Part shown: positions 46,844 to 57,582 of the stretch, piece by piece
How positions within the stretch are numbered: the first letter of the stretch is position 1
How the letters are laid out: each line of letters starts with the position of its first letter
DNA from: Melissococcus plutonius ATCC 35311
GTDB lineage: Bacteria > Bacillota > Bacilli > Lactobacillales > Enterococcaceae
Direction of reading: 5' to 3'
Length of the DNA: 64,000 nucleotides
NCBI RefSeq assembly: GCF_000270185.1
Contig: NC_015516.1
Span: 915,001-979,000 of the forward strand
The notes under the pieces: model-generated
The model's input: only the letters and a program-made list of their open reading frames with translations
Told to the model about the DNA's origin: nothing
The model's database searches: none
Made by a program: the position numbers and the translations under genes

Positions 46844-47519
46844 TTATTGTCAACAGTTATTTACAGAATTACCTTCTTTAAAACTGCTTTTTTCTTTTCA
46901 AAGTATTTCAGAGCATTCCCTATGTCCTGTTTGTCTTTCCAGGTTCCATTATTTACCTAAGAAAAATGTTTGTTATGGTTGTCACCGAGTTACAAATCGT
47001 AGATATTGTAGTGATTGTTTAACATGGAAAAGTCTTTATCCTCAGTATAATTTTCATCATGAAGCATTATTTGTTTATAATAAAGCAATGCAGGAATGGT
47101 TTAAAGCTTATAAGTTTTCGGGTGATTATCGTTTACGATTTTGTTTTTCAACTATTCTAAAACATCATTTTAAATCAAAGAAGAGAAAAATGATTATTCC
47201 ATTACCTGTTTCAAAACAACGGAAGAAGATACAAAGATTTAATCAGGTAGAAGGACTACTTTCTGCCGCTAACATTGATTATCATGCCTATTTAGCTAGA
47301 ATATCTGAAGATAAACCTCAATCCAAGAAAAAGAAAGATGAGAGAATGAATCAGCCACAACCCTTTATTGTCATAGAAAAGAAACAAGAAATATTGAGAG
47401 GAAAAGAAGTCGTTTTGGTTGATGATATCTATACAACAGGACGAACCTTATTTCATGCAGCAGAAGTAATCCTAGAATGCAATCCTGCAAAATTGGAGAC
47501 GTTTACTCTTGCTCGATAG
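46833..47519 (+). CDS. comFC: ComFC/GntX-type phosphoribosyltransferase-fold competence protein
   Basis: A 228-residue protein with paired N-terminal cysteines (CNYCQQLF, LCPVCLSRF, CYGCHR, YCSDC) that form a zinc site, and a C-terminal phosphoribosyltransferase domain with the PRPP loop VVLVDDIYTTGRTL. It is needed for transformation together with ComFA in Firmicutes. The start overlaps comFA by 11 bp, indicating coupling. hpf follows with its own promoter. Confidence 0.92.
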   Translation: MRCNYCQQLFTELPSLKLLFSFQSISEHSLCPVCLSRFHYLPKKNVCYGCHRVTNRRYCSDCLTWKSLYPQYNFHHEALFVYNKAMQEWFKAYKFSGDYRLRFCFSTILKHHFKSKKRKMIIPLPVSKQRKKIQRFNQVEGLLSAANIDYHAYLARISEDKPQSKKKKDERMNQPQPFIVIEKKQEILRGKEVVLVDDIYTTGRTLFHAAEVILECNPAKLETFTLAR

Positions 47520-47544
47520 GAAGAAAGAAAAATTTCCAATTTTG

Positions 47545-47573
47545 TTGGCAAAAAATAGATTTTTAGATATAAT
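47545..47573 (+). promoter_or_regulatory. Promoter of hpf
   Basis: TTGGCA (47545-47550) and TATAAT (47568-47573) have a 17-bp spacer. Confidence 0.75.
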
Positions 47574-47647
47574 GGTAGTAAGAAGAGAGAATAAAAGAAA
47601 AAGGTTTCTAATTCTTTCTTTAGTAGTAGAGGAAAGGGTAAATGTTT

Positions 47648-48196
47648 ATGTTTAGATATAATGTACGTGGTGAAAATATTGAAGTTACGGAAGCAATACG
47701 TAACTATATAGAAAAAAAAGTTGGCAAATTAGAAAGATATTTCAATGATTCGCCTGTAGCGACTGTACATGCAAACTTAAAAGTTTATACTGAAAAAACA
47801 GCAAAAGTAGAGGTGACAATCCCTCTTCCTTACTTGGTTCTACGTGCTGAAGAAACATCACCAGATTTATATGCAAGTATTGATTTGGTCGTGGATAAAT
47901 TAGAAAGACAAATTCGTAAATTTAAAACAAGAATTAATAGAAAATCTAGAGAAACGGGGATCGACACTGCAAAGGCATCTGTATTTTTAAATGATGAAGG
48001 TACAGAAGATCCAACCGATCTTGATATTGTTCGTACAAAACGTTTATCATTAAAACCGATGGATAGTGAAGAAGCTGTTTTGCAGATGAACATGCTTGGA
48101 CATAATTTCTTCATTTTTGAAGATTCGGAAACCAATGGTACAAGTATTGTTTATCGTCGTAAAGATGGTAAATATGGATTAATTGAGACAAATTAA
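47648..48196 (+). CDS. hpf: Long-form ribosome hibernation promoting factor
   Basis: A 182-residue protein that dimerises 70S ribosomes into 100S particles in stationary phase. The N-terminal RaiA/HPF domain is [20 protein letters not shown] (about 1-105). After a linker, the C-terminal dimerisation domain has [31 protein letters not shown] and [18 protein letters not shown]. The second ATG (47648) gives the better spacing to GAGGAAAGGG and the usual start. An in-frame A8 tract within codons 22-25 is intact, unlike the A-tracts in the broken genes. Confidence 0.93.
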   Translation: MFRYNVRGENIEVTEAIRNYIEKKVGKLERYFNDSPVATVHANLKVYTEKTAKVEVTIPLPYLVLRAEETSPDLYASIDLVVDKLERQIRKFKTRINRKSRETGIDTAKASVFLNDEGTEDPTDLDIVRTKRLSLKPMDSEEAVLQMNMLGHNFFIFEDSETNGTSIVYRRKDGKYGLIETN

Positions 48197-48264
48197 TGGT
48201 AGAATAAACAAATCTTATTATTAAAGAGGATGGAAAGTATTTTATAAAGTATATATCTTCTGAG

Positions 48265-48328
48265 GTAGTATTTTGTATTTATAGATAATTTTAGTAATCT
48301 GAAGTTATCTATAAATACAAAATACTAC
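48265..48328 (+). terminator. 24-bp perfect hairpin between hpf and secA
   Basis: Arms 48265-48288 and 48305-48328 are perfectly complementary with a 16-nt loop, followed by TTTAATTTATT. This is the probable terminator of hpf. The rest of the 335-bp gap holds the secA promoter, which I cannot place precisely. Confidence 0.7.
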
Positions 48329-48531
48329 TTTAATTTATTCTTAGTTTTTTAATCAAATTAGATAAAAATAGTTTTTATTATACATTTTATTTTTTTATTA
48401 TAAAAATAAGTAGAATATATAATAAAATTAGCACAAGCTGTTTTATTTATTAAAGACTAATGATAGAATAAAGAAGTGAATACAATTCTATAGAAAATAA
48501 AAAGGGTTGATTGAAAGGAACACATACTCAA

Positions 48532-51060
48532 ATGGTAAATTTTTTAAAAAAAATGATTGAAAATGATAAAAAAGAATTGAAACGCTTATCTGGAATTGCG
48601 GATAAGGTGGAAAGCCATGCTTCAGAAATGGCCCAATTAACTGATGAACAGTTAACAAGTAAAACAGAAGAATTTAAAGAACGTTATCAAAAAGGTGAGA
48701 CACTAGATGAACTTTTACCTGAAGCTTTTGCAGTTGTTCGAGAAGGAGCAAAGCGGGTTTTAGGCCTTTACCCTTACTATGTACAACTTTTAGGAGGCAT
48801 TGTTCTTCATGATGGAAATATTCCAGAAATGAAAACAGGGGAAGGAAAGACTTTAACTGCAACAATGCCCGTTTATTTGAATGCTTTGACAGGTGAAGGT
48901 GTCCATGTTGTAACTGTTAATGAATATTTAGCAACACGGGATTCAAATGAAATGGGAGAACTCTATAACTTTTTAGGATTAAGTGTTGGCCTCAATATTA
49001 ACTCTAAGTCTCCGGAAGAAAAACGAATCGCTTATCAATGTGATATTACATATAGTACAAATAATGAATTAGGATTTGACTATTTACGTGATAATATGGT
49101 TGTTTACAAAAGTGAGATGGTTCAACGGCCATTAAATTATGCTATTGTGGATGAAGTAGATTCAATTTTGATTGATGAAGCTAGAACACCATTGATTATT
49201 TCTGGTCAGGCAGAAAAATCAACAGCATTATATACACGAACAGATAATTTCGTTAAAAGATTAAAAAATGAAGATGATTATAAGATTGATATTCAATCTA
49301 AAACAATCGGCTTAACTGAAACAGGTATTGAAAAAGCAGAACAAACATTTGGATTGGAAAATCTTTATGATATTGAGAATACAGCTTTAACTCATCATAT
49401 GGATCAAGCATTGCGCGCAAATTATATTATGATCCGGGATATTGATTATGTTGTTCAAGAAGGAAAAGTTTTAATTGTTGACCAGTTTACTGGACGTATT
49501 ATGGACGGTCGTCGTTATTCTGATGGATTGCATCAAGCAATTGAAGCTAAAGAAGGCGTTGAAATTGAAGATGAAACAAAAACGATGGCAACCATTACCT
49601 TCCAAAATTATTTCCGAATGTATAAAAAATTAGCTGGGATGACTGGAACAGCTAAAACTGAAGAAGAAGAATTTCGTGAAATCTATAATATGCAAGTTAT
49701 CCAAATTCCAACAAATAAACCAATTGTGCGTCAAGATAAATCTGACTTGCTTTATCCAACACTGAAAAGTAAATTCTTAGCTGTGGCAGAGGATATAGCA
49801 GATCGCTATCATAAAGGACAGCCTGTACTTGTAGGGACGGTTGCAGTAGAAACCTCTGAATTACTTTCTAACATGTTGAACCAAGCTAAAATTCCACATG
49901 AAGTGTTAAATGCTAAAAATCACTTTAAAGAAGCGGAAATTATTATGAATGCTGGACAAAAAGGTGCAGTAACGATTGCAACAAATATGGCTGGTCGCGG
50001 AACCGATATTAAATTGGGTCCTGAAGTTGTTGAATTAGGTGGATTAGCCGTTATTGGAACAGAACGTCACGAATCTCGCCGGATTGATAATCAGCTTCGT
50101 GGTCGTTCAGGACGTCAAGGAGATCCAGGTAGTACACAATTTTATCTTTCATTAGAAGATGATTTAATGAAGCGGTTTGGATCTGAAAGGATCAAGGCTT
50201 TCTTAGAAAGAATGAAGATTGAAGAAGAAGACGCGGTTATCCAAAGTAAAATGCTAACCAGACAAGTAGAATCAGCACAAAAACGTGTAGAAGGTAACAA
50301 TTATGATACACGTAAGAATGTTTTACAATACGATGATGTTATGCGGGAACAACGTGAAGTTATCTATGCACAGCGTAAAAAAGTTATTATGGAAGAAGAT
50401 AATTTAACCGAAGTATTAATGAGCATGGTAAAACGTACAATTGAAAGAATTGTAGATAGCCATACGCAGGCAGAAAAGGTCGATTGGAATTTCGATGGGA
50501 TCATAGATTTTGCTGGTTCTGTCTTAGTTCATGAAGATTCTATTTCCATTCATGATATTGAAAATAAAACACAGGATGAAATCAAGGCTTATTTAATCCA
50601 ACGTGCCCAAGAAGTATTTGATACAAAAGCAAGTCAACTGAATGGCACAGAACAAATGCTTGAATTTCAAAAAGTTGTTATTTTACGTGTTGTAGATACA
50701 AAATGGACAGATCACATTGATGCAATGGACCAATTACGTCAATCAGTTGGATTGCGTGCTTATGGACAAAATAACCCATTGGTTGAATATCAAACTGAAG
50801 GATATCGCATGTTTGAGGAAATGATTGGTGCAATTGAATATGATGTTACTAGATTATTTATGAAATCTGAAATTCGCCAAAACGTTCAAAGAGAACAGGT
50901 TGTACAGGGTGAAGCAAACAAGGTTGGAGAAGAAGATGAAGTACAAAGTAATACCAATGCTAAAAAACAACCAGTTCGAGTAAACAAAGTAGGACGTAAT
51001 GATCCTTGCCCATGTGGCAGTGGTAAAAAATTTAAGAATTGCCATGGTAAAAATGCTTAA
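48532..51060 (+). CDS. secA: SecA, preprotein translocase ATPase
   Basis: An 842-residue motor that drives preproteins through SecYEG. The order is: N-terminal [17 protein letters not shown], Walker A in MKTGEGKTL, Walker [21 protein letters not shown] (preprotein-crosslinking region follows), NMAGRGTDI and [10 protein letters not shown] of the second motor domain, and a C-terminal zinc motif [15 protein letters not shown] use ATG 48532, giving the family start MVNFLKK; AAAGGA is 12 bp upstream. An in-frame A8 tract early in the gene is intact. Confidence 0.96.
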   Translation: MVNFLKKMIENDKKELKRLSGIADKVESHASEMAQLTDEQLTSKTEEFKERYQKGETLDELLPEAFAVVREGAKRVLGLYPYYVQLLGGIVLHDGNIPEMKTGEGKTLTATMPVYLNALTGEGVHVVTVNEYLATRDSNEMGELYNFLGLSVGLNINSKSPEEKRIAYQCDITYSTNNELGFDYLRDNMVVYKSEMVQRPLNYAIVDEVDSILIDEARTPLIISGQAEKSTALYTRTDNFVKRLKNEDDYKIDIQSKTIGLTETGIEKAEQTFGLENLYDIENTALTHHMDQALRANYIMIRDIDYVVQEGKVLIVDQFTGRIMDGRRYSDGLHQAIEAKEGVEIEDETKTMATITFQNYFRMYKKLAGMTGTAKTEEEEFREIYNMQVIQIPTNKPIVRQDKSDLLYPTLKSKFLAVAEDIADRYHKGQPVLVGTVAVETSELLSNMLNQAKIPHEVLNAKNHFKEAEIIMNAGQKGAVTIATNMAGRGTDIKLGPEVVELGGLAVIGTERHESRRIDNQLRGRSGRQGDPGSTQFYLSLEDDLMKRFGSERIKAFLERMKIEEEDAVIQSKMLTRQVESAQKRVEGNNYDTRKNVLQYDDVMREQREVIYAQRKKVIMEEDNLTEVLMSMVKRTIERIVDSHTQAEKVDWNFDGIIDFAGSVLVHEDSISIHDIENKTQDEIKAYLIQRAQEVFDTKASQLNGTEQMLEFQKVVILRVVDTKWTDHIDAMDQLRQSVGLRAYGQNNPLVEYQTEGYRMFEEMIGAIEYDVTRLFMKSEIRQNVQREQVVQGEANKVGEEDEVQSNTNAKKQPVRVNKVGRNDPCPCGSGKKFKNCHGKNA

Positions 51061-51138
51061 TAAGACTTAATAAGATACAAAGACTATTAAGAATTTAACA
51101 ATTTACAGATGCCTTCTTATTTTGATAAAAAGAAAATG

Positions 51139-51166
51139 GCGTGGGATTTACTTTTCTCACGCTTTT
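51139..51166 (+). terminator. Weak terminator after secA
   Basis: GCGTGGGA pairs, with a G-U pair, to TCTCACGC, followed by TTTT. It may allow read-through into prfB. Confidence 0.5.
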
Positions 51167-51192
51167 GTACATAACAACGAAGGGAGTTAATT

Positions 51193-52297
51193 ATGGAAAA
51201 TATAGAAATTCGTAATTTATTAGATGAAATTGATCAATCAATGAATAGCTTTAGGAGGTCTCTTTGACTTAGAAACATTAGAGATGAATATTGCAGAAGC
51301 AGAAAATCAAATGGCAGATGTAAACTTTTGGAATAATGCCAAGCAAGCACAACAAATTATTAATGAAACAAATAGAGAAAAAGAAAAATACCAGCAATTT
51401 AATCAATTGGCAGATGAATTAGAAGAATTAGAAATTATGTATGAATTGCAGCAAGTCGATTTTGATGAAGCAATCCAAACAGAACTGATACAACGGATTA
51501 AGCAGCTTGAAAAGCAATTAAAAACTTATGAATTGGCTTTGTTACTAAATGGTCCGTATGATAAAAACAATGCCATTGTTGAATTTCATCCAGGTGCAGG
51601 TGGTACAGAATCACAGGATTGGGGAAGTATGCTGCTTAGAATGTATATGCGTTGGGCAGAAAGTCGAAATTTTCAGATAGAAGTATTAGATTATCAAGCT
51701 GGCGATGAAGCTGGAATTAAGAGTGTTACTCTATTAATCAAAGGGTATAATGCCTATGGTTATTTGAAATCTGAAAAGGGTGTTCACCGTTTAGTTCGCA
51801 TCTCACCATTTGATTCAGCCAAACGTAGACATACATCTTTTTGTTCTGTTGATATCATGCCGGAATTGGATGAAACAATTGAAATTGACATTAATCCAGA
51901 TGATTTAAAAGTAGACACCTATCGTGCAAGTGGTGCAGGTGGGCAGCATATTAATAAAACAGAATCTGCTGTTAGAATTACCCATATACCAACGTCTACT
52001 GTGGTTTCAAGTCAGGCACAACGTTCCCAATTAAAAAATAGGGAACAAGCAATGAAGACACTTAAGTCAAAACTATATCAGTTAGAAATGGAAAAGAAAG
52101 CACAAGAGTCTGCTGAGCTTAGAGGCGAGCAACTAGAGATCGGCTGGGGCTCGCAAATTCGTTCTTATGTATTTCATCCTTATTCTATGGTAAAAGATCA
52201 TCGGACAAATATGGAAACAGGTAATGTCCAAGCAGTGATGGACGGTGAAATTGATAATTTTATTGATGCTTATTTAAAATGGCAACTAGATGATTAA
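51193..52297 (+). CDS. prfB: Peptide chain release factor 2 with programmed +1 frameshift
   Basis: A 367-residue factor that releases peptides at UGA and UAA. The first 24 codons end at an in-frame TGA (51265-51267) within TTTAGGAGGTCTCTTTGAC. The internal Shine-Dalgarno AGGAGG and the slippery CTT-TGA-C are the classical autoregulatory site. The frame resumes at GAC 51266, reading [13 protein letters not shown]. The codon-recognition motif SPF is in [10 protein letters not shown] and the catalytic GGQ is at residues 249-251. The coding sequence is 51193-51264 joined to 51266-52297. This is a functional frameshift, not damage. AAGGGAG precedes the ATG. Confidence 0.96.
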
Positions 52298-52397
52298 TTT
52301 TTGCAAATGAAATAGAAACGTAAACTATTGAAAAAAGCCTGCAATATTTTCGTGTTATAATAAGTTGTATTTAAGAAAAAGGATGGAGAGAAATGTC

Positions 52398-53084
52398 ATG
52401 ATTGAAATGAAGGATGTAACAAAGAAATATTCAAATGGCACTACAGCCGTACGAAATATTTCTATAAAAATTGGCCAAGGCGAATTTGTTTATATTGTTG
52501 GTCCATCTGGTGCAGGAAAATCAACATTTATTAAATTACTATATCGTGAAGAAAAAGCATCTAAGGGCAATTTAATCGTTGCAGATCATGACTTAATTAA
52601 AATTAAAAATAGTGAAGTTCCCTATTTACGAAGAGAAATAGGTATTGTCTTTCAAGATTATAAATTACTGCCAAGAAAAACGGTGTATGAAAATGTTGCT
52701 TATGCCATGCAGGTTATTGGAAGAAAACAAAGAGAAATAAAGAAACGTGTCATGGAAGTTTTAGATCTAGTCGGTTTAAAACATAAAGTTCGAGTATTTC
52801 CAAGCGAACTTTCTGGCGGAGAGCAACAACGTGTTTCAATTGCACGAGCAATTGTCAATACACCTAAAGTGTTGATTGCAGATGAACCAACAGGAAATCT
52901 TGATCCAGAAAATTCCTGGGAAATTATGAAATTACTCGATCGTATTAATGCACAGGGAACAACTATTTTAATGGCTACACATAATAGTACAATTGTAAAT
53001 ACAATTCGTCATAGGGTAGTGGCGATTGAAAATGGTCGAATTATTCGTGATCAAGTGGAAGGAGAATACGGATACGATGATTAA
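52398..53084 (+). CDS. ftsE: Cell division ATP-binding protein FtsE
   Basis: A 228-residue ABC ATPase. Walker A GPSGAGKS is at 35-42, then Q-loop VFQDYKLLP, signature LSGGEQQRVSIARA, Walker B VLIADEPTGNLDP and the switch His in MATHN. With FtsX it activates peptidoglycan hydrolases (such as PcsB/CwlO types). ATG 52398 has GGAGAG 7 bp upstream; in-frame codons further up do not. ftsX begins within its last codons. Confidence 0.95.
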   Translation: MIEMKDVTKKYSNGTTAVRNISIKIGQGEFVYIVGPSGAGKSTFIKLLYREEKASKGNLIVADHDLIKIKNSEVPYLRREIGIVFQDYKLLPRKTVYENVAYAMQVIGRKQREIKKRVMEVLDLVGLKHKVRVFPSELSGGEQQRVSIARAIVNTPKVLIADEPTGNLDPENSWEIMKLLDRINAQGTTILMATHNSTIVNTIRHRVVAIENGRIIRDQVEGEYGYDD

Positions 53085-53961
53085 AACCTTCTTTTCACAT
53101 ATTTTTGAAAGTATAAAAAGTTTAAAAAGAAATGGTTGGATGACAATTGCTTCAGCTAGTGCTGTAACAATTACGCTAATATTAGTTGGTATTTTTATGT
53201 CTATTATTTTTAATGCAACGAAACTAGCCAGAGATGTAGAAGGAAATGTTACGGTTTCGGTATTTATAGATATTGGTACTTCAAAACAAGACATACATAA
53301 TTTAAAAACAAAATTAAGTAATCTTCCTAATGTTGAATCTATTTCTTATTCAAACAAAGATCAACAATTGAAGAGAATTCAAAAGCAAATGGGAAGTGCT
53401 TGGAATTTATTTGAGGGAGATAGTAATCCATTGTATGATGTGTATTGTATACAGGCCAAAGAGCCAACAGATACAAAGGGAATAGCCAAACAAGCAGAAA
53501 AAATGCCAAATGTTTTTAAAGCTAACTATGGCGGTGTATCTTCCGATAAAATTTTTAGAATAGCAGCAACGGTTAGAACATGGGGATTAGCTGCGGCCAT
53601 ATTATTATTATTTGTTGCGGTATTCTTAATTTCAAACACTATCCGTATCACAATTTTATCTCGTAAAAGAGAGATTCATATTATGCGATTGGTTGGTGCC
53701 AAAAATGGTTTTATTCGCTGGCCATTCTTTTTAGAAGGAGCTTGGATTGGATTATTTGGTGCCATTATACCTGTTGTTATTTTAACGATTGGTTATCAAC
53801 AATTCTATAATATATTTAACCCACAACTTTTACGATCCAATTATTCACTATTAAAACCAGAAAACTTTGTAATGAAAATTGATGTATTGATGGTATTCAT
53901 TGGTATGCTTATAGGTTCTTTAGGATCGGTCATCTCAATGAGAAGATTTTTGAAAATGTAG
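53077..53961 (+). CDS. ftsX: Cell division membrane protein FtsX
   Basis: A 294-residue four-helix permease-like protein. It has an N-terminal cytoplasmic segment, a first helix (ASAVTITLILVGIFMSIIF), a large extracellular loop (about 50-165) that contacts the hydrolase, and three more helices ending MLIGSLGSVISMRRFLKM. The ATG overlaps the ftsE stop in ATGATTAA (8 bp), so the two are translationally coupled. GGAAGGAGAA precedes the start. Confidence 0.94.
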   Translation: MIKTFFSHIFESIKSLKRNGWMTIASASAVTITLILVGIFMSIIFNATKLARDVEGNVTVSVFIDIGTSKQDIHNLKTKLSNLPNVESISYSNKDQQLKRIQKQMGSAWNLFEGDSNPLYDVYCIQAKEPTDTKGIAKQAEKMPNVFKANYGGVSSDKIFRIAATVRTWGLAAAILLLFVAVFLISNTIRITILSRKREIHIMRLVGAKNGFIRWPFFLEGAWIGLFGAIIPVVILTIGYQQFYNIFNPQLLRSNYSLLKPENFVMKIDVLMVFIGMLIGSLGSVISMRRFLKM

Positions 53962-53972
53962 ATAAAAATAGT

Positions 53973-54016
53973 AAGTAAAGAAAAAGCAGACAAATTTGTC
54001 TGCTTTTTCTTTACTT
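53973..54016 (+). terminator. Terminator of ftsEX
   Basis: A 44-bp perfect palindrome centred on CAAATTTG, with a T-rich 3' arm. It can act in both directions. Confidence 0.8.
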
Positions 54017-54071
54017 ATACTTTAAACTTAGTTATCCTAAAAGATAATGGGATTATGAGGTGTAAAGTGAA

Positions 54072-55517
54072 ATGAGTATCATAAATAATTTATTTTCTGT
54101 TATTTTTTTTATAAATATTTTATTATCTTTAATCATTGTTTTTCGAGAGAGAAAACAGACTGCACAAACATGGGCTTGGTTATTAGTTCTTTTATTTATA
54201 CCAATCTTAGGTTTTGTTCTCTATATATTTTTAGGAAAGGGAATTTCTAAAGAACGAATTTTCGATATGAAAATGCAGGCAAAAATTGGGATGAATGCCG
54301 AAATTGAAAAAGAAAAGCAGACCCTTATCCAAGGCATGTTTCCACACCCAGCTACAGGATTAGCAGATTCTAAACAGTTGATTTATATGCTAACTGTGTT
54401 TGAAGGTGCATTATACACAACCGATAATGAAATTGAGCTTTATACAGATGGCTACGAAAAATTTGATGCACTTTTAGCTGATATTGATCGAGCAACAGAT
54501 CATATTCATATGGAATATTATATTTATCGAAATGATCGATTGGGAAAAGAAGTACGTGAAGCATTAACTCGGGCAGCAAAACGGGGTGTTCGTGTTCGTC
54601 TTCTTCTGGACGCATGGGGTTCAACACATGTAAATATGCATTTTTTTGAAAAATTAAAAGCAGCAGGTGGAGAAATTTCTTTCTTTTTTCCTTTATTTGT
54701 TCCTTATTTAAATCCAAGAATTAATTATAGAAATCATCGAAAAATTGTAGTCATTGATGGTTATATCGGGTATACGGGAGGATTTAATGTTGGCATTGAA
54801 TATCTTGGTGAAGTAGAAAAATTTGGCTATTGGCGTGACAATCATTTACGTATTCATGGATCAGCTGTATATAGTTTGCAGAATCGTTTTTTAATGGACT
54901 GGAATTCACAACATACAAAAGAAATTGGCTATGAAAAATCCCTATTTCCAAAAATTCATTCTAATGGGCAAAAAGCGGTTCAAATTGTTACCAGTGGACC
55001 TGATTCTGAACATGAACAAATTAAAATGACTTATTTGAAAATGATTTCATCTGCAAAGAAAGAAATTTTAATTCAGACTCCTTATTATATTCCAAATGCT
55101 TCGATTCATGAAGCCTTAAAGCTTGCTTTATTATCAGGTGTTAAAGTCCGTATGCAGATTCCTAATAAACCTGATCATTTACTTGTATATTGGGCGACTT
55201 ATTCTTTCGCTGCTGAGTTGTTAGAATATGGCGCAATTATTGAAACCTATGAAAATGGATTTATTCATGCCAAAACGATGATTATTGATGGCGGAATAGT
55301 ATCTGTTGGTTCGGCGAATATTGATGTTCGTTCGTTTAGGTTAGATTTTGAAGTAAATACGATTATTTATGATCAATTGTTCTCAGAGAAAGTTCGTCAA
55401 GCCTTCTTTGAAGATGTTAAGGTATCTGAGCTCTTAACGATTGAAAAATATCAGCAACGTGGCAAAATTATTAGGCTGAAAGAAGGATTGGCTCGACTAA
55501 TTTCACCATTGTTATAA
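54072..55517 (+). CDS. cls: Cardiolipin synthase (PLD superfamily)
   Basis: A 481-residue membrane enzyme joining two phosphatidylglycerols into cardiolipin. Two N-terminal membrane helices (about 5-25 and 36-56) are followed by two phospholipase D domains with NYRNHRKIVVIDG and GFIHAKTMIIDGG (HxK...D motifs). GGFNVGIEYLG and SVGSANIDVRSFRLDFEVN follow each motif. GAGGTG lies upstream of ATG 54072. It is transcribed between the ftsEX terminator and the pst locus. Confidence 0.95.
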   Translation: MSIINNLFSVIFFINILLSLIIVFRERKQTAQTWAWLLVLLFIPILGFVLYIFLGKGISKERIFDMKMQAKIGMNAEIEKEKQTLIQGMFPHPATGLADSKQLIYMLTVFEGALYTTDNEIELYTDGYEKFDALLADIDRATDHIHMEYYIYRNDRLGKEVREALTRAAKRGVRVRLLLDAWGSTHVNMHFFEKLKAAGGEISFFFPLFVPYLNPRINYRNHRKIVVIDGYIGYTGGFNVGIEYLGEVEKFGYWRDNHLRIHGSAVYSLQNRFLMDWNSQHTKEIGYEKSLFPKIHSNGQKAVQIVTSGPDSEHEQIKMTYLKMISSAKKEILIQTPYYIPNASIHEALKLALLSGVKVRMQIPNKPDHLLVYWATYSFAAELLEYGAIIETYENGFIHAKTMIIDGGIVSVGSANIDVRSFRLDFEVNTIIYDQLFSEKVRQAFFEDVKVSELLTIEKYQQRGKIIRLKEGLARLISPLL

Positions 55518-55583
55518 AAATATTTAGGATTGAATGAATGTAATTCTGTTTATGAAAATGAAAGGTAGTTTTTTCAGTTTGTT

Positions 55584-55633
55584 TTCATCTTTTTTAAATT
55601 TATCTTTATCTTTCCTTTTATCTTTAGTAAAAT
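55584..55633 (+). promoter_or_regulatory. pst promoter with repeated TATCTTT (possible Pho box)
   Basis: ATCTTT occurs at 55588, 55602, 55608 and 55621, in a T-rich stretch just before a TAAAAT -10 (55628-55633). Repeated T-rich words upstream of pstS suggest a PhoP-type response-regulator site. The match to a known consensus is loose. Confidence 0.4.
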
Positions 55634-55702
55634 AAAGTTGTTCCATGAAAAATAAATACTAAAATAGATTGATTGAAAGAAAGTTGGAGGAATAGTAAAT
55701 TC

Positions 55703-56565
55703 ATGAAAAAAGGGTTGCTCTTGTTTTTTAGTTTAATCAGCATGGTTATGTTTTCTGGATGTACAAAATGGATTGATCGAGGCGATTCTATTACAGCGGT
55801 GGGTTCCTCAGCACTACAACCATTAGTTGAAACCGCAAGTGAAGAATACCAAGCACACCACCCAGGAAAGCTTATCAACGTTCAAGGTGGTGGCAGTGGC
55901 ACAGGTCTTAGTCAAGTACAATCCAAGGCAGTTGAAATTGGTAATTCTGATTTATTTGCTGAAGAAAAGCAGGGAATTAAGGCTAATCAACTAAAAGATC
56001 ATAAAGTAGCAGTTGTAGGTATTACGCCAATAGTGAATCGGCGTGTTGGTATTAAGAATATCTCTTTATCAAATTTAAAAAAATATTTTTAGGTGAAATT
56101 ACCAATTGGAAAGAAATAGGAGGAAACGATCAGACGATTGTTATCATAAATAGGGCAACTGGTAGTGGCACACGAGCTACCTTTGAAAAATGGGTATTAA
56201 ATGGCAAAACAGCTATTAGTGCTCAAGAACAAGATTCAAGTGGTATGGTAAGTTCAATTGTTGCAGATACGCCAGGTGCAATTAGTTATACGGCTTTTTC
56301 CTATGTAACAAAAAATGTTCAAACATTAAATATTGATGGAGTTAAACCAACGGATAGTAATGTCATGATAAATAAATGGACTATCTGGTCATATGAGCAT
56401 ATGTACACCTACGGAGAACCTAAAAAATTAACAAGGAATTTCATTCAATTTATTTTATCCGATGATGTTCAAAATAAATTGGTCAAACAACTTGGTTATA
56501 TCTCTATTTCGAAAATGAAGGTTGAAAGAGATTGGCAAGGTAATTTAATAACTATGTCTAAGTAA
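55703..56565 (+). pseudogene. pstS: Phosphate-binding lipoprotein PstS, frameshifted
   Basis: An extracellular phosphate receptor of the Pst transporter. The signal peptide is [20 protein letters not shown], with the lipobox Cys at the end. [24 protein letters not shown] and IGNSDLF are the phosphate-binding loops. The frame runs off at an A7 tract (56077-56083), stopping at 56092. One more A gives [18 protein letters not shown], and the frame continues with RATGSGTRATFEKWV to 56565. The repaired length (about 287) is normal. ATG 55703 has GGAGG 12 bp upstream. The break is the same type as in pstB. Confidence 0.9.
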
Positions 56566-56664
56566 TAATAATTATAATTAAAATAAAAAATTTATTTATA
56601 TAGAGATTTAATGGGCTTTCTTATCATAATAAACAATATCCAAGGTGTTTGAGGAGGAATTTTC

Positions 56665-57582
56665 TTGGAAGATATCCAAAAGAAATTATTGACAAAGTCA
56701 AAACGAGCAAAGATGGAAACACGGGGTAAGTTTTTAAGTTTTTTATGTATTGCTCTAATTGTCGTAGTAGTATTGTCTATTTTTTATTTTGTTGCAAGTA
56801 AAGGGCTAGCTACTTTTTTTAAGGATAAAGTGAATGTATTTGATTTTTTATTTGGTACAGATTGGAATCCAGGTGCAAAGGTTAATGGCAAACCATTGGT
56901 AGGCGCATTACCAATGATTGTGGGTTCGTTTATTGTTACATTATTATCTGCACTGTTTGCTACACCCTTTGCAATTGGCGCAGCTGTATTTATGACGGAA
57001 ATTTCTCCTAAACGAGGTGCAAAAATTTTACAACCAGTCATTGAATTATTAGTGGGAATTCCCTCTGTTGTTTATGGATTTATTGGATTATCTGTTGTTG
57101 TTCCCTTGGTAAGATCTGTTTTTGGGGGAACTGGATTTGGTATCTTGGCAGGAACTTTTGTTTTGTTTGTTATGATTTTGCCAACGGTCACAACTATGAC
57201 GGTGGATGCTTTAAAGTCGGTACCTCGTCATTATAGAGAGGCGTCTTTAGCACTTGGTGCAACGAGATGGCAAACAATTTATAAAATTGTTTTACGCGCA
57301 GCAATTCCAGGGGTATTGACTGCGATTATTTTTGGTATGGCTCGTGCATTTGGTGAAGCTTTAGCTATTCAAATGGTTATTGGGAATGCTGCCGATATGC
57401 CAACCAGTTTAACTGTACCTGCTTCAACACTGACAAGTATCTTAACAATGGGAATTGGAAATACGATTATGGGCACATTAAGCAATAATGTACTATGGTC
57501 ATTAGCGCTTATTTTATTATTAATGTCACTTGTTTTTAATATTATTATTCGTATTATTGGCAAAAAGGGGTCATTGAGATAA
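56665..57582 (+). CDS. pstC: Phosphate ABC transporter permease PstC
   Basis: A 305-residue permease with six membrane helices and a cytoplasmic EAA loop (YREASLALGATRWQTIYKIV). GVGIPSVVYGFIGL-type helix sequences and GMARAFGEALAIQMVIGN are family hallmarks. The start is TTG at 56665 with GAGGAGGAA upstream. Its stop overlaps the pstA start by one base (TAATG). Confidence 0.94.
   Translation: MEDIQKKLLTKSKRAKMETRGKFLSFLCIALIVVVVLSIFYFVASKGLATFFKDKVNVFDFLFGTDWNPGAKVNGKPLVGALPMIVGSFIVTLLSALFATPFAIGAAVFMTEISPKRGAKILQPVIELLVGIPSVVYGFIGLSVVVPLVRSVFGGTGFGILAGTFVLFVMILPTVTTMTVDALKSVPRHYREASLALGATRWQTIYKIVLRAAIPGVLTAIIFGMARAFGEALAIQMVIGNAADMPTSLTVPASTLTSILTMGIGNTIMGTLSNNVLWSLALILLLMSLVFNIIIRIIGKKGSLR

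Noticed and set aside
51241-51300. prfB read as starting at an internal ATG (51284) or as a broken gene
   Set aside because: The in-frame TGA is preceded by AGGAGG and CTT and followed by C, the known programmed frameshift site; the first 24 codons match RF2.
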